Source of the DNA: Cryptomeria japonica
Taxonomy: Eukaryota; Streptophyta; Pinopsida; Cupressales; Cupressaceae
NCBI RefSeq assembly: GCF_030272615.1
Contig: NC_081412.1
Span: forward strand, 671,856,852-671,920,851
Direction of reading: 5' to 3'
DNA length: 64,000 nucleotides
Below, one piece after another: positions 11,570 through 22,636 of this stretch (position 1 is its first letter; every line of letters begins with the position of its first letter). The position numbers and the translations under genes are program-made. The notes under the pieces are model-generated. The model was not told where the DNA came from, ran no database searches, and was given only the letters and a program-made list of their open reading frames with translations.

Positions 11570-12821
11570 GCCGATTCTGATATTTCCACACTAGGTGTAG
11601 ATACCAGTTCCTCTTCCAACATTATTGGTTTTCACTTCTAGATTTTGTTCATGTCCACTTGAACTGTTTCAACATCAATTCCTCCTTCTTGAGTGACCGA
11701 TATACTCTTTCTGCTTTTGCAGAATCTTGCAATGTGACCCGGTTTGTTGCAGTGATAGCAAACCATGCTCTCCAAGGTCCATTGTTCATGTTTCCATTCT
11801 TCCTTCTGCATGTTGCAGCAATGTGACCATGATCATGATAGATCATACAATTTACTCTCCATCTGGTTGCCATTTGATGGCCACCACTTCTTGGCTGATG
11901 ATTGAAGACATTAAACCGGTTGTGGTTCCGGTTCACAAAAGGTTCAGGACCAATTCCTTGGGTCCTTTGAGGATATCTTCCAGTGTTATTCATCATAGAC
12001 CTGCATTCAAATGCTCTATGCCCAAACTTGTTGCATGCATAACAATGACCATTGAACTTATTGGATCTAGGTACATTGCTAATAAAGTAAGCAAAATTAT
12101 TGTAGGCTTTGCTCCTACATACATTGGCAATGTGTCCTTCTTTAAGATAGTTAAAGCAAACAGGTTTGAATTTTTTCTTACCTTTTCCTTTGAGTGTCAG
12201 TTTCCTCTTTGATGCTTCAGCATTTGTTCCTAAGGATTCTCCGTCCTCATGTCCAGAGAAACCAAGTCCATTGGTATTCTTTATCGGTCTAGTCGACTCA
12301 AGCTTTTGCTCTAGCTTGACAGTACTTTTGCTAAACTTAGCAAGTATTTCCTTTGACTCAGAGAGTTCTTTGGAAATAGCAGCATTTGTTTCCAACAGGT
12401 TTTCATTCTCAGAGATGGCAGTGTTCAGTTCTCCTTGTACTCCTTCTTTTTCCATTCTACTCTCATGAAGGCGAGCAGATAGTACACTAATCTCTTGTTT
12501 CAACTTGGAGATCTCATGATCTCTATCCTTCACCAGATCTTCAGCTTTCCTCTAGTTCTCAAGCTCTTGACTAAACCAGATAGTCATTCCTTCCAACTCC
12601 TTTCTCAGATTGGAGTTTGAATCATTCATCTTATTTACTTCTGCTATCATGGCTTCCATATCTTCTTCATCTGCAGAACTATTTTTAGATAGCTCCATCA
12701 GCTTTTCTGCATGTTCTCTGCTTTTTGCTTGAGATGCCTTATATTTGACCATAAGATCATCATAGGCTTGCTCAGACTGAGTGAGCCATTAAGTAAGTTC
12801 CCTCAAGGTGTATTCCCCCAT
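11570..12821 (-). pseudogene. gag: B1 gag: coiled coil plus CCHC zinc knuckles
   Basis: The start ATG is at 12821, 36 bp after the primer site. Residues 1 to about 210 are heptad-rich coiled coil (HEISKLKQEISVLSARLHES, SKEILAKFSKSTVKLEQKLE). A basic linker follows, then zinc knuckles: CFNYLKEGHIANVC, which has lost its second Cys, and CYACNKFGHRAFEC, which is complete; a third is degenerate and a fourth lies in another frame. The coiled-coil, GLGF and CCHC arrangement is like the C-terminal half of some plant copia gag proteins, but the N-terminal UBN2-type half is missing. Stops include TAG where B2 has TGG (12549-12551), and a 7-nt deletion near 11770 relative to B2 shifts the frame. It presumably packaged element RNA when intact. 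Confidence 0.82.
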
Positions 12822-12856
12822 ATCTCTTTCCAAGTGGTTAAACTTATAGAAAGGTA

Positions 12857-12869
12857 GGCTCTGATACCA
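12857..12869 (-). other. Primer binding site of B1 (initiator Met tRNA type)
   Basis: The minus strand reads TGGTATCAGAGCC two bases after the 5' LTR, the classic plant initiator tRNA-Met primer site. Confidence 0.93.
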
Positions 12870-12871
12870 AT

Positions 12872-14016
12872 TAATGAATACTAAGAGGGGGGGGGTGAAA
12901 TAGTATACCAAAAAACACTACACTTAAACACTTAAACAATCTAAAAACAAACTAGTAAAACAATTTAATAGATAGACCAGTTATCACACATGCAAACCAA
13001 AATGCAAATAATGCATTCACCCACAAAAGCAATACAACCATAACACAAGATATTTGACGTGGAAACCCAAACGGGAAAAACCATAGTGAGATGGAACTCA
13101 CAAGTCACTATCTGCAGAATAGAAACCAGACCAGTTAAGGTCTTACTATGTTCTTCACCAGAATAGATCCTATTAGGAATCTCAATCTCTGTTAGGAGAT
13201 AAGTCCGATCAAGGACTACCTTGCTAGAGGATTTTAGATTCACAAAGATGAACCACCTTGTTAGAGGATTTTACAAAGGCTATTCTGAGCCTACCTGGTT
13301 AAGGGCTACAAACTTGTAAAAGAGGTGAGTAATCAACAAGTGTGTGATCTATCAGATAGCATAGATTGCTTGGTTAGATCCAGTACAACTCACAGCTAAT
13401 GCATTCTAGCATTACTTTAGTCTTCTCTATCTCTCACTTAGTTACAACTCGATCTTCTCAAATAAGATCGCTCTTCCAACAACTCATCAACCACCATAAA
13501 CCCTAGCACAAACAAAAACTTTCAAAAATAACCTAGAACCCTAGACATGATGTCCTTATGAAGGAATCTAATTTCATGTCGGTCCAATAGGATTACATTT
13601 CAATTTCCTAGGTTCAATGAATCTAGACATACTCAGTAACATGACACAAAAAGCACCGTCAATGTGTCGGCACCATCAGACAATCGGTGGATTGATAACT
13701 CATCATAGAATGCCAGTTGGTAACTCATCACAAATTATTACCAGTTCATACAAAATACCGGTTGCCGGTTTGACAAAAATGAAGACTAGTAAGAATGTGT
13801 TATGCTGCTTTGCTTCCTTATACCACTTGAGATCTATGAACCGCTTGGGGTTGACATGCCGCTTCAGACTAGGAAACACTTTCTGCAAAATCACCAATAG
13901 TCTAAAGACTAGAATACAACATACTGGTTGGAACAGATACCGGTTGAGCTCTAGCTCATACATGCAAGTGTGTGTCCATTAATGAAAATCACAACATAAA
14001 CATAAAAATGCCAATA
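12872..14016 (-). repeat. 5' LTR of B1 (1145 bp)
   Basis: The minus strand starts TATTGGCATTTTTATG at 14016, where the canonical TG has become TA, and ends TTCATTA at 12872. It matches 6320-7447. Confidence 0.92.
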
Positions 14017-14021
14017 GATAC
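14017..14021. repeat. Right TSD of B1 (GATAC)
   Basis: It matches 6315-6319. Confidence 0.93.
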
Positions 14022-14734
14022 CTCACACAGAATTTTCTAGTCAAAGAAAACGTCATCTTGTCTTTGTTTTGGTAAGGAAGGATGCATCCTTGTTAAGACA
14101 ATTTGTGTGTTGATGTTGATTGTTTGGTCAATTTGATAAGTGATCATCATTTGAGTATGTTTCAATGCTTGTTTGGTATCTACTCGGATGAGGATATACA
14201 AGGTGTTGCCATGTTTTTGTTTGATTTTTGATGTTTTTGGATTTTGTGATTCTTTCGAATGTTTTTGGTATTTTGTGATTGTTTGGAATGTTGGTATTTT
14301 CTGAGATAGTTTTTGAATGAAGAACCCAATGAATCACAAGTAATGTAGAATCCACTTCCATCAAACAAATTTAAGGGAATTTCCCCCAGCGTAGAAATGA
14401 CTTATGAAAAAGCGGGATGCAAGATGCATGAAGTACTATCTTTGATTGCAGATCAATAACAAACCATGGTTTGGATGGATGGATGTGGGTATGTAATGAA
14501 TGTGATCGCAACAATATTGAAAGACAATGGAGCCACAGCCTTTATGAGTGGCACCTATTTACCATGTTTTCACCATCGCACTTACCCAAGGTGCCACCGG
14601 AGTGGTTGTTCACCGTTTGGATGCATGATTTTTCTTTACTATTTTGATGTTTTTTGTACTTTCTTCAGGACATTTTTCTGAATGTTTTTGGTGTTTTTAT
14701 GGTATGTATGGGAGCCTAATGGTCTGTATAGCTT
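14022..14734 (-). other. 3' untranslated region of element C, right part, with conserved hairpin
   Basis: It matches A 32641-33390 in reverse complement. It contains no supported frame. The arms GTGGCACCT (14548-14556) and AGGTGCCAC (14589-14597) form a 9-bp perfect hairpin, also found in A (32776-32825) and, with base changes that keep pairing, in D (59053-59103). Confidence 0.75.
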
Positions 14735-17670
14735 TTAGGTATAAAATTGTTTGAGGTGCATGCTATTTATTGGATCTGCTAGTGGTTCTCCTTCTGAAGT
14801 AGCCAATTGGTATGTCCCGAACCCAAATACAATAGTGATAACATATGGACCCAGCCAGTTTGATTCAAACTTTCCCTGATGTTCTTTGTTTGGTTGGTTA
14901 CGAGGATTTTCTCAGAGAACAAGATCACCTACCTCAAATGTATGAGGTCAAACTCGATGATTATAGCTTCTAGTCATGCACTACTTATAGGCTTTGAGGT
15001 GGTTGTATGCAGCTTGTTTCTCATCAAGTAGTTCCAAGTCTTGAAGACGCGATACTCTGTATGCTTCATCATCTATCAAATTATTCAAGGAAACCCATAG
15101 TGATGGTATCTCGACCTCAATAGGTAAGATAGCTTCTACACCATAGACTAGTGAGTAAGGAGTTGCACCTATAGGTGTTCGAATGCTAGTTTGATATGCA
15201 CATAGTGCTGGATTTAATTGAACATGCCAATCACAGCCAGCATCATTTACTGTCTTCTTGAGAATTCTCAATATGTTCTTGTTTGATGCCTCAGGGTGAC
15301 CATTTCCTTGTGGGTAATACGGAGTGGAAAAGTGGTGTTGAATTTGACATTTCTCACAAAGTTCACGAACATCCTGATTCTTGAAAGGAAGATCATTATC
15401 TATGATGATGGACATGGGTACACCATACCAGAAGATGATGTAATTAAGGATGAATGAGGCAATCTGCTTGCCGGTGAGTTGGGTAAGTGGAACAACTTTG
15501 ATCAACTTTGTGAAGTATTCGGTGCCGGTAATAATGAATTTGTGGCTGTTGGATGAAGATGGATGGATTTTACCCACAAGGTCCAGTCCTCATTTACAAA
15601 AGGGCCATGGTGTTGTGATTGGTTGTAATTCCTATGCTGGTGCATGTATCAAGTCTTGAGGAACTTCACATTTCTTGCACTTTCTGACAAATTAATAGGA
15701 GTCTTCTTCCATGGATGGCCAATAGTGTCTAGTGCGCATGAGTTTCTTGGCTAGTGAAGGACCGCTTGCATGAGTTCCAAAAATCCCTTCATGTACCTCT
15801 TCCAAGGCCTTTGTTATCTCATCTCGTTCCAAACATTGAAGGAGAGTGCCATCAAGACTACACCGGTATAGAGTTTCAACAATAATGATATATCAAGTGG
15901 TTTGGTGAATGAAGGTTTTACGTTGGTTATTCAATTGGCTGGGAGGAAGTGTGTGATTGCAGAGGTAGGTGTAGAACTCACCATACCACGGGGATTCAAA
16001 ACCGACAAGGTGACATATCATCTTGGATTCGGGGATATCATAAGTGGGAATCCAAAGCTATTCTACCAAGAACTCATAGCATGCGGAATTTTGTGGAAGA
16101 TCCAGAAGAGATGTAATGGTAGCCATAATGTCAACAACATGATTCTTATCTCTGGGTATCTTCTCAAAGGTGATAGTTGTAAATGATGCCTTTAGACTAT
16201 CCACCATTTGCTTGTATGGCATGAGTTTGTCATCCTTGGTTTGATATTCAACCATGAGTTGTTGGATGACCAGTTGAGAGTCGCCATATATCTATAACTC
16301 TTTCAATTTCCATTGCATGGCTAATCTGAGTCCTGTAATCAAGGCCTGATATACTACTATGTTGTTTGTGCTTGGAAATATGGGCGTGTAAGACTTCAGG
16401 ATGTTGTCACCTTGAGGGGTAATAAATAGAATGCATGCTCCCGAGCCATGCCTAGTGTATGAACCATCAAAGTATAGCTTCCATGGTTGTGCTTCTGTGA
16501 TCATAAATATCTCTTCATCTAGAAAATTGGAGATGAGAGGATGATCACCTATGATGGGTACATCGATCAACTGATCTACAATAACTTGCCCTTTGATAGC
16601 CTTACAGTCCACATATTCGATGTAAAATTCACTTAGAATTATCACCCATTTGGCCAAGCGGCCAGTCAATGCAGCTTTATAGAGTAAGTACTTGAGTGGA
16701 TTGATCTTTGCAATGAGTTGTACCTTGTGTGTTAATAGATAGTGCCTTAATTTAGTGGCTGCCAAGATTACTACTAGGAAAGCTCACTCAATAGGTGTGT
16801 AATTGAGTTCATAGCCAACCAGTGTGCGAGAGATGTAGTATATAGCACATTATTTGCCTTCTAAATTGTGTTGAGCCAATAGCACTCCTAATGCTGTATT
16901 AGTTGCTAAAATATAGAGCAATAGAGGTATACTTGGATCTGGTGGGATCAGTAATGGTGTATTCATGAGATAGCCCTTAAGCATCTAACATGCTTGTTGT
17001 CATCTAGTATCCCATTGAAAGCGGATATTCTTGTGTAGCAGGTGTGTAAAAGGATGGCACTTATCTGCCAGTTGTGCAATGAATATTTAGATGGGTTGTA
17101 GCCACCCTTGTAATGTCCTTAGCTGACTGATGTTCTTTGGTAGTGGCATGTCCATGATTTCTTTGACATTTTCTAGGTTGACCTCAATGCATTTGCTTGA
17201 GATAATGTATCCTAGAAGTTTCCCTGAGGTTACTCCAAAGACACATTTCTTTGGGTTGAGTCAAACATGATATTGTTCTAGTCTATCAAAGATTTTCTCT
17301 AATATGTCGAGATGACCTTCTCTTGTGAATGATTTTGCCAGTAAGTCATCAACATAATCTTCCATTATGGTATGCATCATATCATGGAAGATAGTGGTCA
17401 TTTCCCTTTAATAGGTCGCTCCTGCATTCTTGAGACCAAAAGGCATTACATTCCAATAGTATGCTCCCCATGGACATGTGAAGGTTGTCTTACATTGATC
17501 CTCTAGTGCGATCTTTATCTGATTGTACCCTAAAAAGCCATCCATGAGTGAAAGAATGGCATGTCCTGTTGTTAGGTCCACTATGATGTTGATGTTTGGT
17601 AGGGGGAAGTCATCCTTAGGACATGTTTTGTTAAGATCTTTGAAGTCAGTACAGATACGGATGCCCCCAT
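14735..17670 (-). pseudogene. pol: Element C pol, second half: RT core, RNase H domains, integrase
   Basis: This continues the frame broken by B2 insertion at 17670. Order on the minus strand: RT palm (ICTDFKDLNKTCPKDDFPLP, then VMPFGLKNAGATY), the remainder of RT with the Tyr-Val-Asp-Asp region near 17340-17355, a native gypsy RNase H, a second archaeal-type RNase H (LYFDGSYTRHGSGACILF), and integrase (IIDNDLPFKNQDV, YYPQGNGHPEASNKNILRI), ending IN..FYT with TAA at 14735-14737. Many stops interrupt it, one of them (near 17265) the same TGA codon that breaks element A after EQYHV. It is dead as an enzyme source. Confidence 0.92.
17666..17670. repeat. Left TSD of element B2 (CCCAT)
   Basis: CCCAT recurs at 41748-41752. 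The two flanks join inside C's RT, between residues equivalent to IEKPNG and GIRICTDF. Confidence 0.94.
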
Positions 17671-18872
17671 TGTTGGCATTTTTTATGATTATGTTGTGAT
17701 TGTCATTGATGGACATACACTTGCTTTTAGATCACTTTTTGTATGTATGAGTTATGCTCAACCGGTATTTGTTCCAAGCCGGTATTATGTATTAGAGTCT
17801 TTAGACTATCGTTGTTTTGCAGAAAGTGTTTACTGATCTCAAGCAACATGAAGATCCAAGTGGTATGAAGACCTCAAGCAGTTTCAGGATCTCAAGCGGA
17901 ATGAAGGAGCTAAAGAAACAATTATCTTTTTCCCAGTCTTCATTTTTTTCAACCAGTAATCAGTTTAATATTTGAACCAGTATTACTGTGTGATGAGTTA
18001 CCAACAGGTAATCGGTAAAATTGTATGAAATGGTAATACTCTGTGATGAGTTGCCAACCAGTATTTTTGTGATGAGTTACCATCCACTGACACTTTGACG
18101 GTGATTTTGTGTCATGTTACCAAATGTGTCTAGATGCAATGAACATAGGAACTTGCAATGTAATCCTATTGGACTGACATGAAATCAGATTCCTTTATAA
18201 GGAAATCATGTCTAGGGTTTTAGTGGTTGTTAGGGTTTTTAATATTGCATGAGTTTTTTGTATGGGCGATCATAGGAGAGAAGAGCTAGTCTATGTGAAG
18301 TAACAAAGTGTGGAGATTTGGAAGACTGAAATAATGCTGAAATGCATTAGCAATGAGCTATTATGGATCTAATCAAGCTGACTATGCTATTTCCTAGATC
18401 ATTCACTTGTTGATTAGTCACATCTTCGACAAGTCTAAAACCCTTAACCAGGTAGGCCCAGAAAAGCCTTTGTAAATCTTCTAACAAGGTGGTTCACATT
18501 TGTGGATCTGAAATCCTCTCACAAGGTAGTCTTTAATCGAACTTATCTCCTAACAGAGATTGAGATTCCTAACAGGATCTGTTCTGGTGAAGAACATTGT
18601 ATGACCTTAACCGGTCTGGTTACTATTCTCCAAATAGTTACTTGTGAGTTTCATCTCACCGTGGTTTTTCCCATTTGGGTTTCCACGTCAAAATCTCTTG
18701 TGTTATGGTGATTGTGCTTTTGTGGGTGAATGCCTTATTTTCTATTTGGTTTGCTTTTGTGTTAACCGGTTTGTTAGTAAATCTGTTATACCAGTTTACT
18801 GCTAAACAGTTTAAGTGTTTGAGTTCAGTATTTTTTTGTATACTAATTCACCCCCCCTCTTAGTATTCATCA
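17671..18872 (+). repeat. 5' LTR of B2 (1202 bp)
   Basis: It begins TGTTGGCATTTTTTATG and ends TAGTATTCATCA. It contains a degenerate internal repeat near 17940-18085 built on GTGATGAGTTACCAACC with GGTATTAC-type words. It matches 40533-41747 with scattered differences. Confidence 0.93.
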
Positions 18873-18874
18873 AT

Positions 18875-18887
18875 TGGTATCAGAGCC
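18875..18887 (+). other. Primer binding site of B2
   Basis: TGGTATCAGAGCC, initiator tRNA-Met type, two bases after the LTR. Confidence 0.94.
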
Positions 18888-18922
18888 AACCTTTCTATAA
18901 GTTTAACCACTTGAAAGGAGAT

Positions 18923-20235
18923 ATGGGGAAATACACTGTGAGGGAGCTTACTCATCATCTCACTCAAACTAAGAAAGATTTTTGATGAACTTAAAGTCAA
19001 ATATAAAACTTCTTTGGCCAAAATAAGAGAGCATGTTGAGAAACTGATGGAGCTTACTGAAAATAGTTCTTCTGATGAAGCGGCCTTGGAAGCCCTAGTT
19101 GAAGAAGTTGAAAAACTGAAAGAATCCAATGCCAACCTGAGAAAGGATTTGGAAGGACTGACTATCCAAATGCATCAAGAGCTTGAGAACTGGAGGAAAA
19201 CTAAAGATCTGGTAAAAGACAAAGATCATGAGATCTCCAAGATGAAGCAAGAAATTAGTGTACTTACCGCTCATCTTCAAGAGAGCAAAGTGGAAAAAGA
19301 AGAAATGCAAGGTGAACTAAACCTGGCTATCTCTGAGAATGCAACCTTGAAGGAATCCAATGCTGCTATTTCCAAAGAACTCACTGAGTCAAAGGAAATA
19401 CTTGCCAAATTCAATAAGAGCACTGTTAAGCTAGAGCAAAATCTTGAATCAGCTAAATCGGTAAAAAATACTAATGGACTTGGTTTCTCTGAATATGAGA
19501 AAGGTGAGATCTCTGGAACAAAAGATGGATCATCAAAGAAGAAACCAGCACCAAAGGATAAAGGTAAGAAAAAGTTCAAACCTGTCTACTTTAATTGTCT
19601 CAAGGAAGGACACACTGCCAATGTATGTAGAAGTAAGGCTTACAATAATTTTCCCTACTTTCTAAACACTAAGCCTAGATCCAATAGATTCAATAGTAAT
19701 TTTTATGCATGCAACAAGTTTGGGCATAGAGAATTTGAATGCAGGTCTATCATGCACAACACTAGAAGGTATTCTCAAAGGAGTTAAGGATTTTTTCCTG
19801 AATCCTCTCAGAATCAGAATCCAAACTGGTTTAATACCTATAATCATTAGTCAGGTAGTGGTGGCTATCAAGCAGCAATCAGATTGAGGGCAACCTGTTT
19901 GATTTGTCATGGTAGTGGTCACACTACTACAACATGCAGAAGGAAGAATGGAAACATTAATAATGGACCTTGGAGAGCACCTAGAATGGTTTGTTATCAT
20001 TGCAACAAACTGGGTCATACAACAAGATTTTGCAGAATGAGAGAATATATCAGATGATATACCGGTCACTCCGGAAGCAAATATTGATTTTGAAACTGTT
20101 CAAGTGGATATGAAGAAAGCGTGGAAAAAGAAGCCAGAAGAAGTGATTCAAGAAGAACCGATTTCTACACCTAGTGTGGAAATCTCTAAATCAGAAAAAA
20201 TAGCTACAAAAAAGCTTAGGGGGAGCAAACGGTGA
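18923..20235 (+). pseudogene. gag: B2 gag: coiled coil plus zinc knuckles
   Basis: ATG at 18923 (MGKYTVRELTHHL). One extra T near 18980 shifts the frame; the main open part is 19014-19784. Residues corresponding to about 30-210 form a coiled coil (HEISKMKQEISVLTAHLQES). Knuckle-like motifs follow: YFNCLKEGHTANVC (first Cys lost), FYACNKFGHREFEC, CLICHGSGHTTTTC and CYHCNKLGHTTRFC, the last two after a TAA at 19785 where B1 has a Gln codon. It ends TGA at 20233-20235 beside an AGGGGGAGCAAA run. The long row of CCHC motifs suggests nucleic-acid binding during packaging. Confidence 0.84.
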
Positions 20236-20641
20236 AATATTTCATACCCTTAGTTTACACCGGTAAAAGACCTTAACCAGTATGTGATACCTGTCAATTG
20301 GCAGAAGACCGAAAATGGTAAAAGGCAAATTAGGGTTTACGCCCTAATAGTGGAGCATTTATTATGGTAGGTGAAGAATTCATTTAAAAGGTATTTTCAA
20401 GTCATTTTCACTTATCAGTTTGCAAGCGAAGAAGTTTTCAAGTACAGAGGGACAAAAGGTGATTTTTCTTGCAATTCAGAGAGATTTCAAAACCTTGAAG
20501 AAGAATTAGAAGATAATATCAATCGGTCTAGTATAGAACTCAAAGTGGTAATTTAGCAACTGAAGTAGTGTGTGGCGAAGAGGAATTTGCAAGCCCTAAA
20601 TCTTGACTTACGAGGGTATCTTTTGAGTTTCTCTATTTATC
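20236..20641 (+). other. Spacer between B2 gag and ORF2
   Basis: About 400 bp with an AGGGGGAGCAAA purine run at its start and no supported frame. The corresponding part of B1 is 11115-11570. Translation of ORF2 so far downstream would need a subgenomic or spliced message or internal initiation; which one cannot be told from the sequence. Confidence 0.5.
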
Positions 20642-20690
20642 ATGGCTTCTGCATCACACTCTAGTTCTAGTACACCCGTTGATTTAATAG
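20642..20690 (+). pseudogene. B2 ORF2, first 16 codons, cut off by element A
   Basis: ATG at 20642 begins MASASHSSSSTPVDLI. The frame is cut by A at 20690 and resumes, after the duplicated AATAG, at 36957. The equivalent uninterrupted start is seen in B1 at 11114. Confidence 0.85.
20686..20690. repeat. Left TSD of element A (AATAG)
   Basis: Repeated at 36952-36956. Confidence 0.96.
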
Positions 20691-20915
20691 TGTAGTCACA
20701 TAAATCTGTCCACTTAATTAAATGAATATTTAATATTTATTTGATTATTTAACCATCAATTAATAATTAATTAAATTAATATATTTAATTAATTCATCTT
20801 AACCCTCTTCTCCTATTAATTAAATAAATTATTCAATTTATTTGATTTAATTCACTTAACCAAATTCATACCATTAATTAAATAAATAAATCATATTTGT
20901 TTAATTAAATCTTCT

Positions 20916-21208
20916 CTCACATTTAAATAAATTAATATTTATTTAAATCCCCCAAAATCCCACCTCTCACATTTAAATAAATTAATATTTATTTAAATCC
21001 CCCAAAATCCCACCTCTCACATTTAAATAAATAAATCATTTATTTAAATCACCTTTATCCTCCACCCACTTGTATTTTCCTACAAAAGCAAGTTGCACAA
21101 TTATTTTAAATAAATAATTTATTTAAAATCACCTTTATCCTCCACCCACTTGTATTTTCCTACAAAAGCAAGTTGCACAACTATTTTAAATAAATTATTT
21201 ATTTAAAA
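20916..21208 (+). repeat. Tandem duplications inside A's LTR (50 bp x2, 80 bp x2)
   Basis: Copies of the 50-bp unit start at 20916 and 20966; copies of the 80-bp unit start at 21049 and 21129. The same pattern lies in the 3' LTR from 35254. AT-rich self-complementary words (ATTTAAATAAAT) are frequent. Confidence 0.85.
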
Positions 21209-22190
21209 TCCTATTTATCCTCACCCACTTGAAACCTTTAATGGTTTCCCTTAAAGTAGTCAAACTTGATGGCTTTAAAGTCTTCAAACTTGATGGCTTC
21301 CTTCTATAGTCTTCTTAAGACTTTAATGGTTTTCCTTAAAGTCTTCAAGCCTTTAATGGTTTCCCTCAAAGTCTTCAAGCATTTTAATGCTTTATCTTCA
21401 TTTTTCTCATTTAAATAAATTAATATTTATTTGAATATTTATCCAAATGCAACTTACACCATTTAATTGAAATAAATGATTTTATTTTAATTGAAAATAC
21501 CAAAATTTCTCCCACTTGCATTTTCCTACAAAATCCACTTGTATGCCTAAACCCCTTCTAGATTCTTCTAAACCCTTCCTAATTAGCCTAATCCATCCCC
21601 TAAATATTGTCACATTCCTAAGCAAATTGGAGTCACTTCTCAAAGACTCCAAAGTCTTTGAAAAGCAATTAATGCTTTGTGTGTTCAACAAATTAACCCT
21701 CAAAGTCTTGGATAACCTTTGAAAGCTTTCAACCTTCAACCACTAAATGGCTCAAAGTCTTTGATAACCATTGAAGGCTTTCAACCTTCAACCACTTAAT
21801 CCCCAAAGTTTCCAATAACCATTAATGGTTAATTCAACCCTCCCACATGGTTAAAACATTTGTTTTGACTCAACCTCTACCCAACCCAAAGGTCTCATCA
21901 GGCCATTAATGCTTTGACCATGATTATCTCTTAAACATTTGCACAAAGGTTTATCCTTGGATTAACTCTTAATCCAATGGGTAATCTTAATTTAGACTTG
22001 ACCCTTACCTTCTAGATAACCATGAGGTCTTCTCAGGCCTTTAATGCCTCCAACCTCTTCTCTCAACCCAATCCTATGTTGAAACTTGTCACCATTTTAT
22101 TGGTGCCAATTGTGCACATGGATCCCCAACTTTCAAACTTGGCCCTTGATTAAACCATTCAATCTTAACCCTTCATTTCCCCATTTCTTC

Positions 22191-22199
22191 TATAAATAG
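22191..22199 (+). promoter_or_regulatory. TATA box of A's LTR promoter
   Basis: TATAAATAG, about 420 bp before the LTR end, followed by CT-rich sequence. It is conserved in C's 3' LTR (501-509, minus) and changed to CATAAATAG in C's 5' LTR (49264-49272). Confidence 0.75.
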
Positions 22200-22615
22200 A
22201 ACCCTTCTCCTCAAGCAAAAGGAGAAGCATTTTAGAGTATTGTTGTTATACTGGCATTAGCATAGAGCTTTTTCATAGCATCACTATCTACTCTAGCATA
22301 GTATTTAGCTTTTCATTTCATATTTGAAGCTTAGTATTAAATCTCAATCCTCCATAAGCATCCATAGTGCAAAAAGCTGCTGAGAGCTACACTCATTTGG
22401 GACTTGGAGAGGAGAGGAACAAGGGAGGAGCAACTATGAGCATCTTGATTAGCTATTTCATTTTATGTTTATATGCTTTCTATTTCATGCTTAATATCTC
22501 TCTTGATATGCCTGTTTAGGATAATCTTTTGTTGCTAACACTAACGTTTGTTTCTTGTGCTCTTGTGTGTGTTGCCATCAAACAGATTTTCTAATCCTTT
22601 TTGCAGAGCATCATT

Positions 22616-22636
22616 TGGTGAACCCGACGTGAATCC
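22616..22636 (+). other. Primer binding site of A
   Basis: TGGTGAACCCGACGTGA... begins two bases after the LTR. TGG fits a tRNA CCA end. C has the same site with one change (48772-48792). It is not the usual plant initiator-Met site; I cannot name the tRNA from memory with confidence. Confidence 0.8.

Larger units (their letters stand above)
6320..14016 (-). mobile_element. Element B1: pol-less LTR retrotransposon with gag and an unknown ORF2
   Basis: It is 7697 bp, minus strand. Order on that strand: 5' LTR (12872-14016), Met-tRNA-type primer site (12857-12869), gag with coiled coil and zinc knuckles (about 11570-12821), ORF2 (7807-11114), polypurine tract (7448-7460), 3' LTR (6320-7447), TSD GATAC. 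I find no protease, reverse transcriptase, RNase H or integrase motif anywhere in it. B2 has exactly the same plan, so the lack of pol is a family trait, not a local deletion. It resembles the TR-GAG type of non-autonomous elements, with an added ORF. Confidence 0.92.
20691..22613 (+). repeat. 5' LTR of A (1923 bp)
   Basis: It runs from TGTAGTCACATAAATC to GCAGAGCATCA. It contains two tandem duplications: a 50-bp unit at 20916-21015 and an 80-bp unit at 21049-21208. These, together with other indels, account for its greater length than C's LTR (about 1.4 kb). TATAAATAG is at 22191-22199. Confidence 0.97.

Noticed and set aside
19014-19787. Coiled-coil protein as a host cytoskeletal or SMC-like gene
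   Set aside because: It follows an LTR and Met-type primer site and ends in retroviral-type zinc knuckles; it is gag.
21482-21739. 85-codon minus-strand frame, repeated identically at 35820-36077
   Set aside because: It lies inside A's LTR and is duplicated only because the LTR is; no domain and a promoter region.
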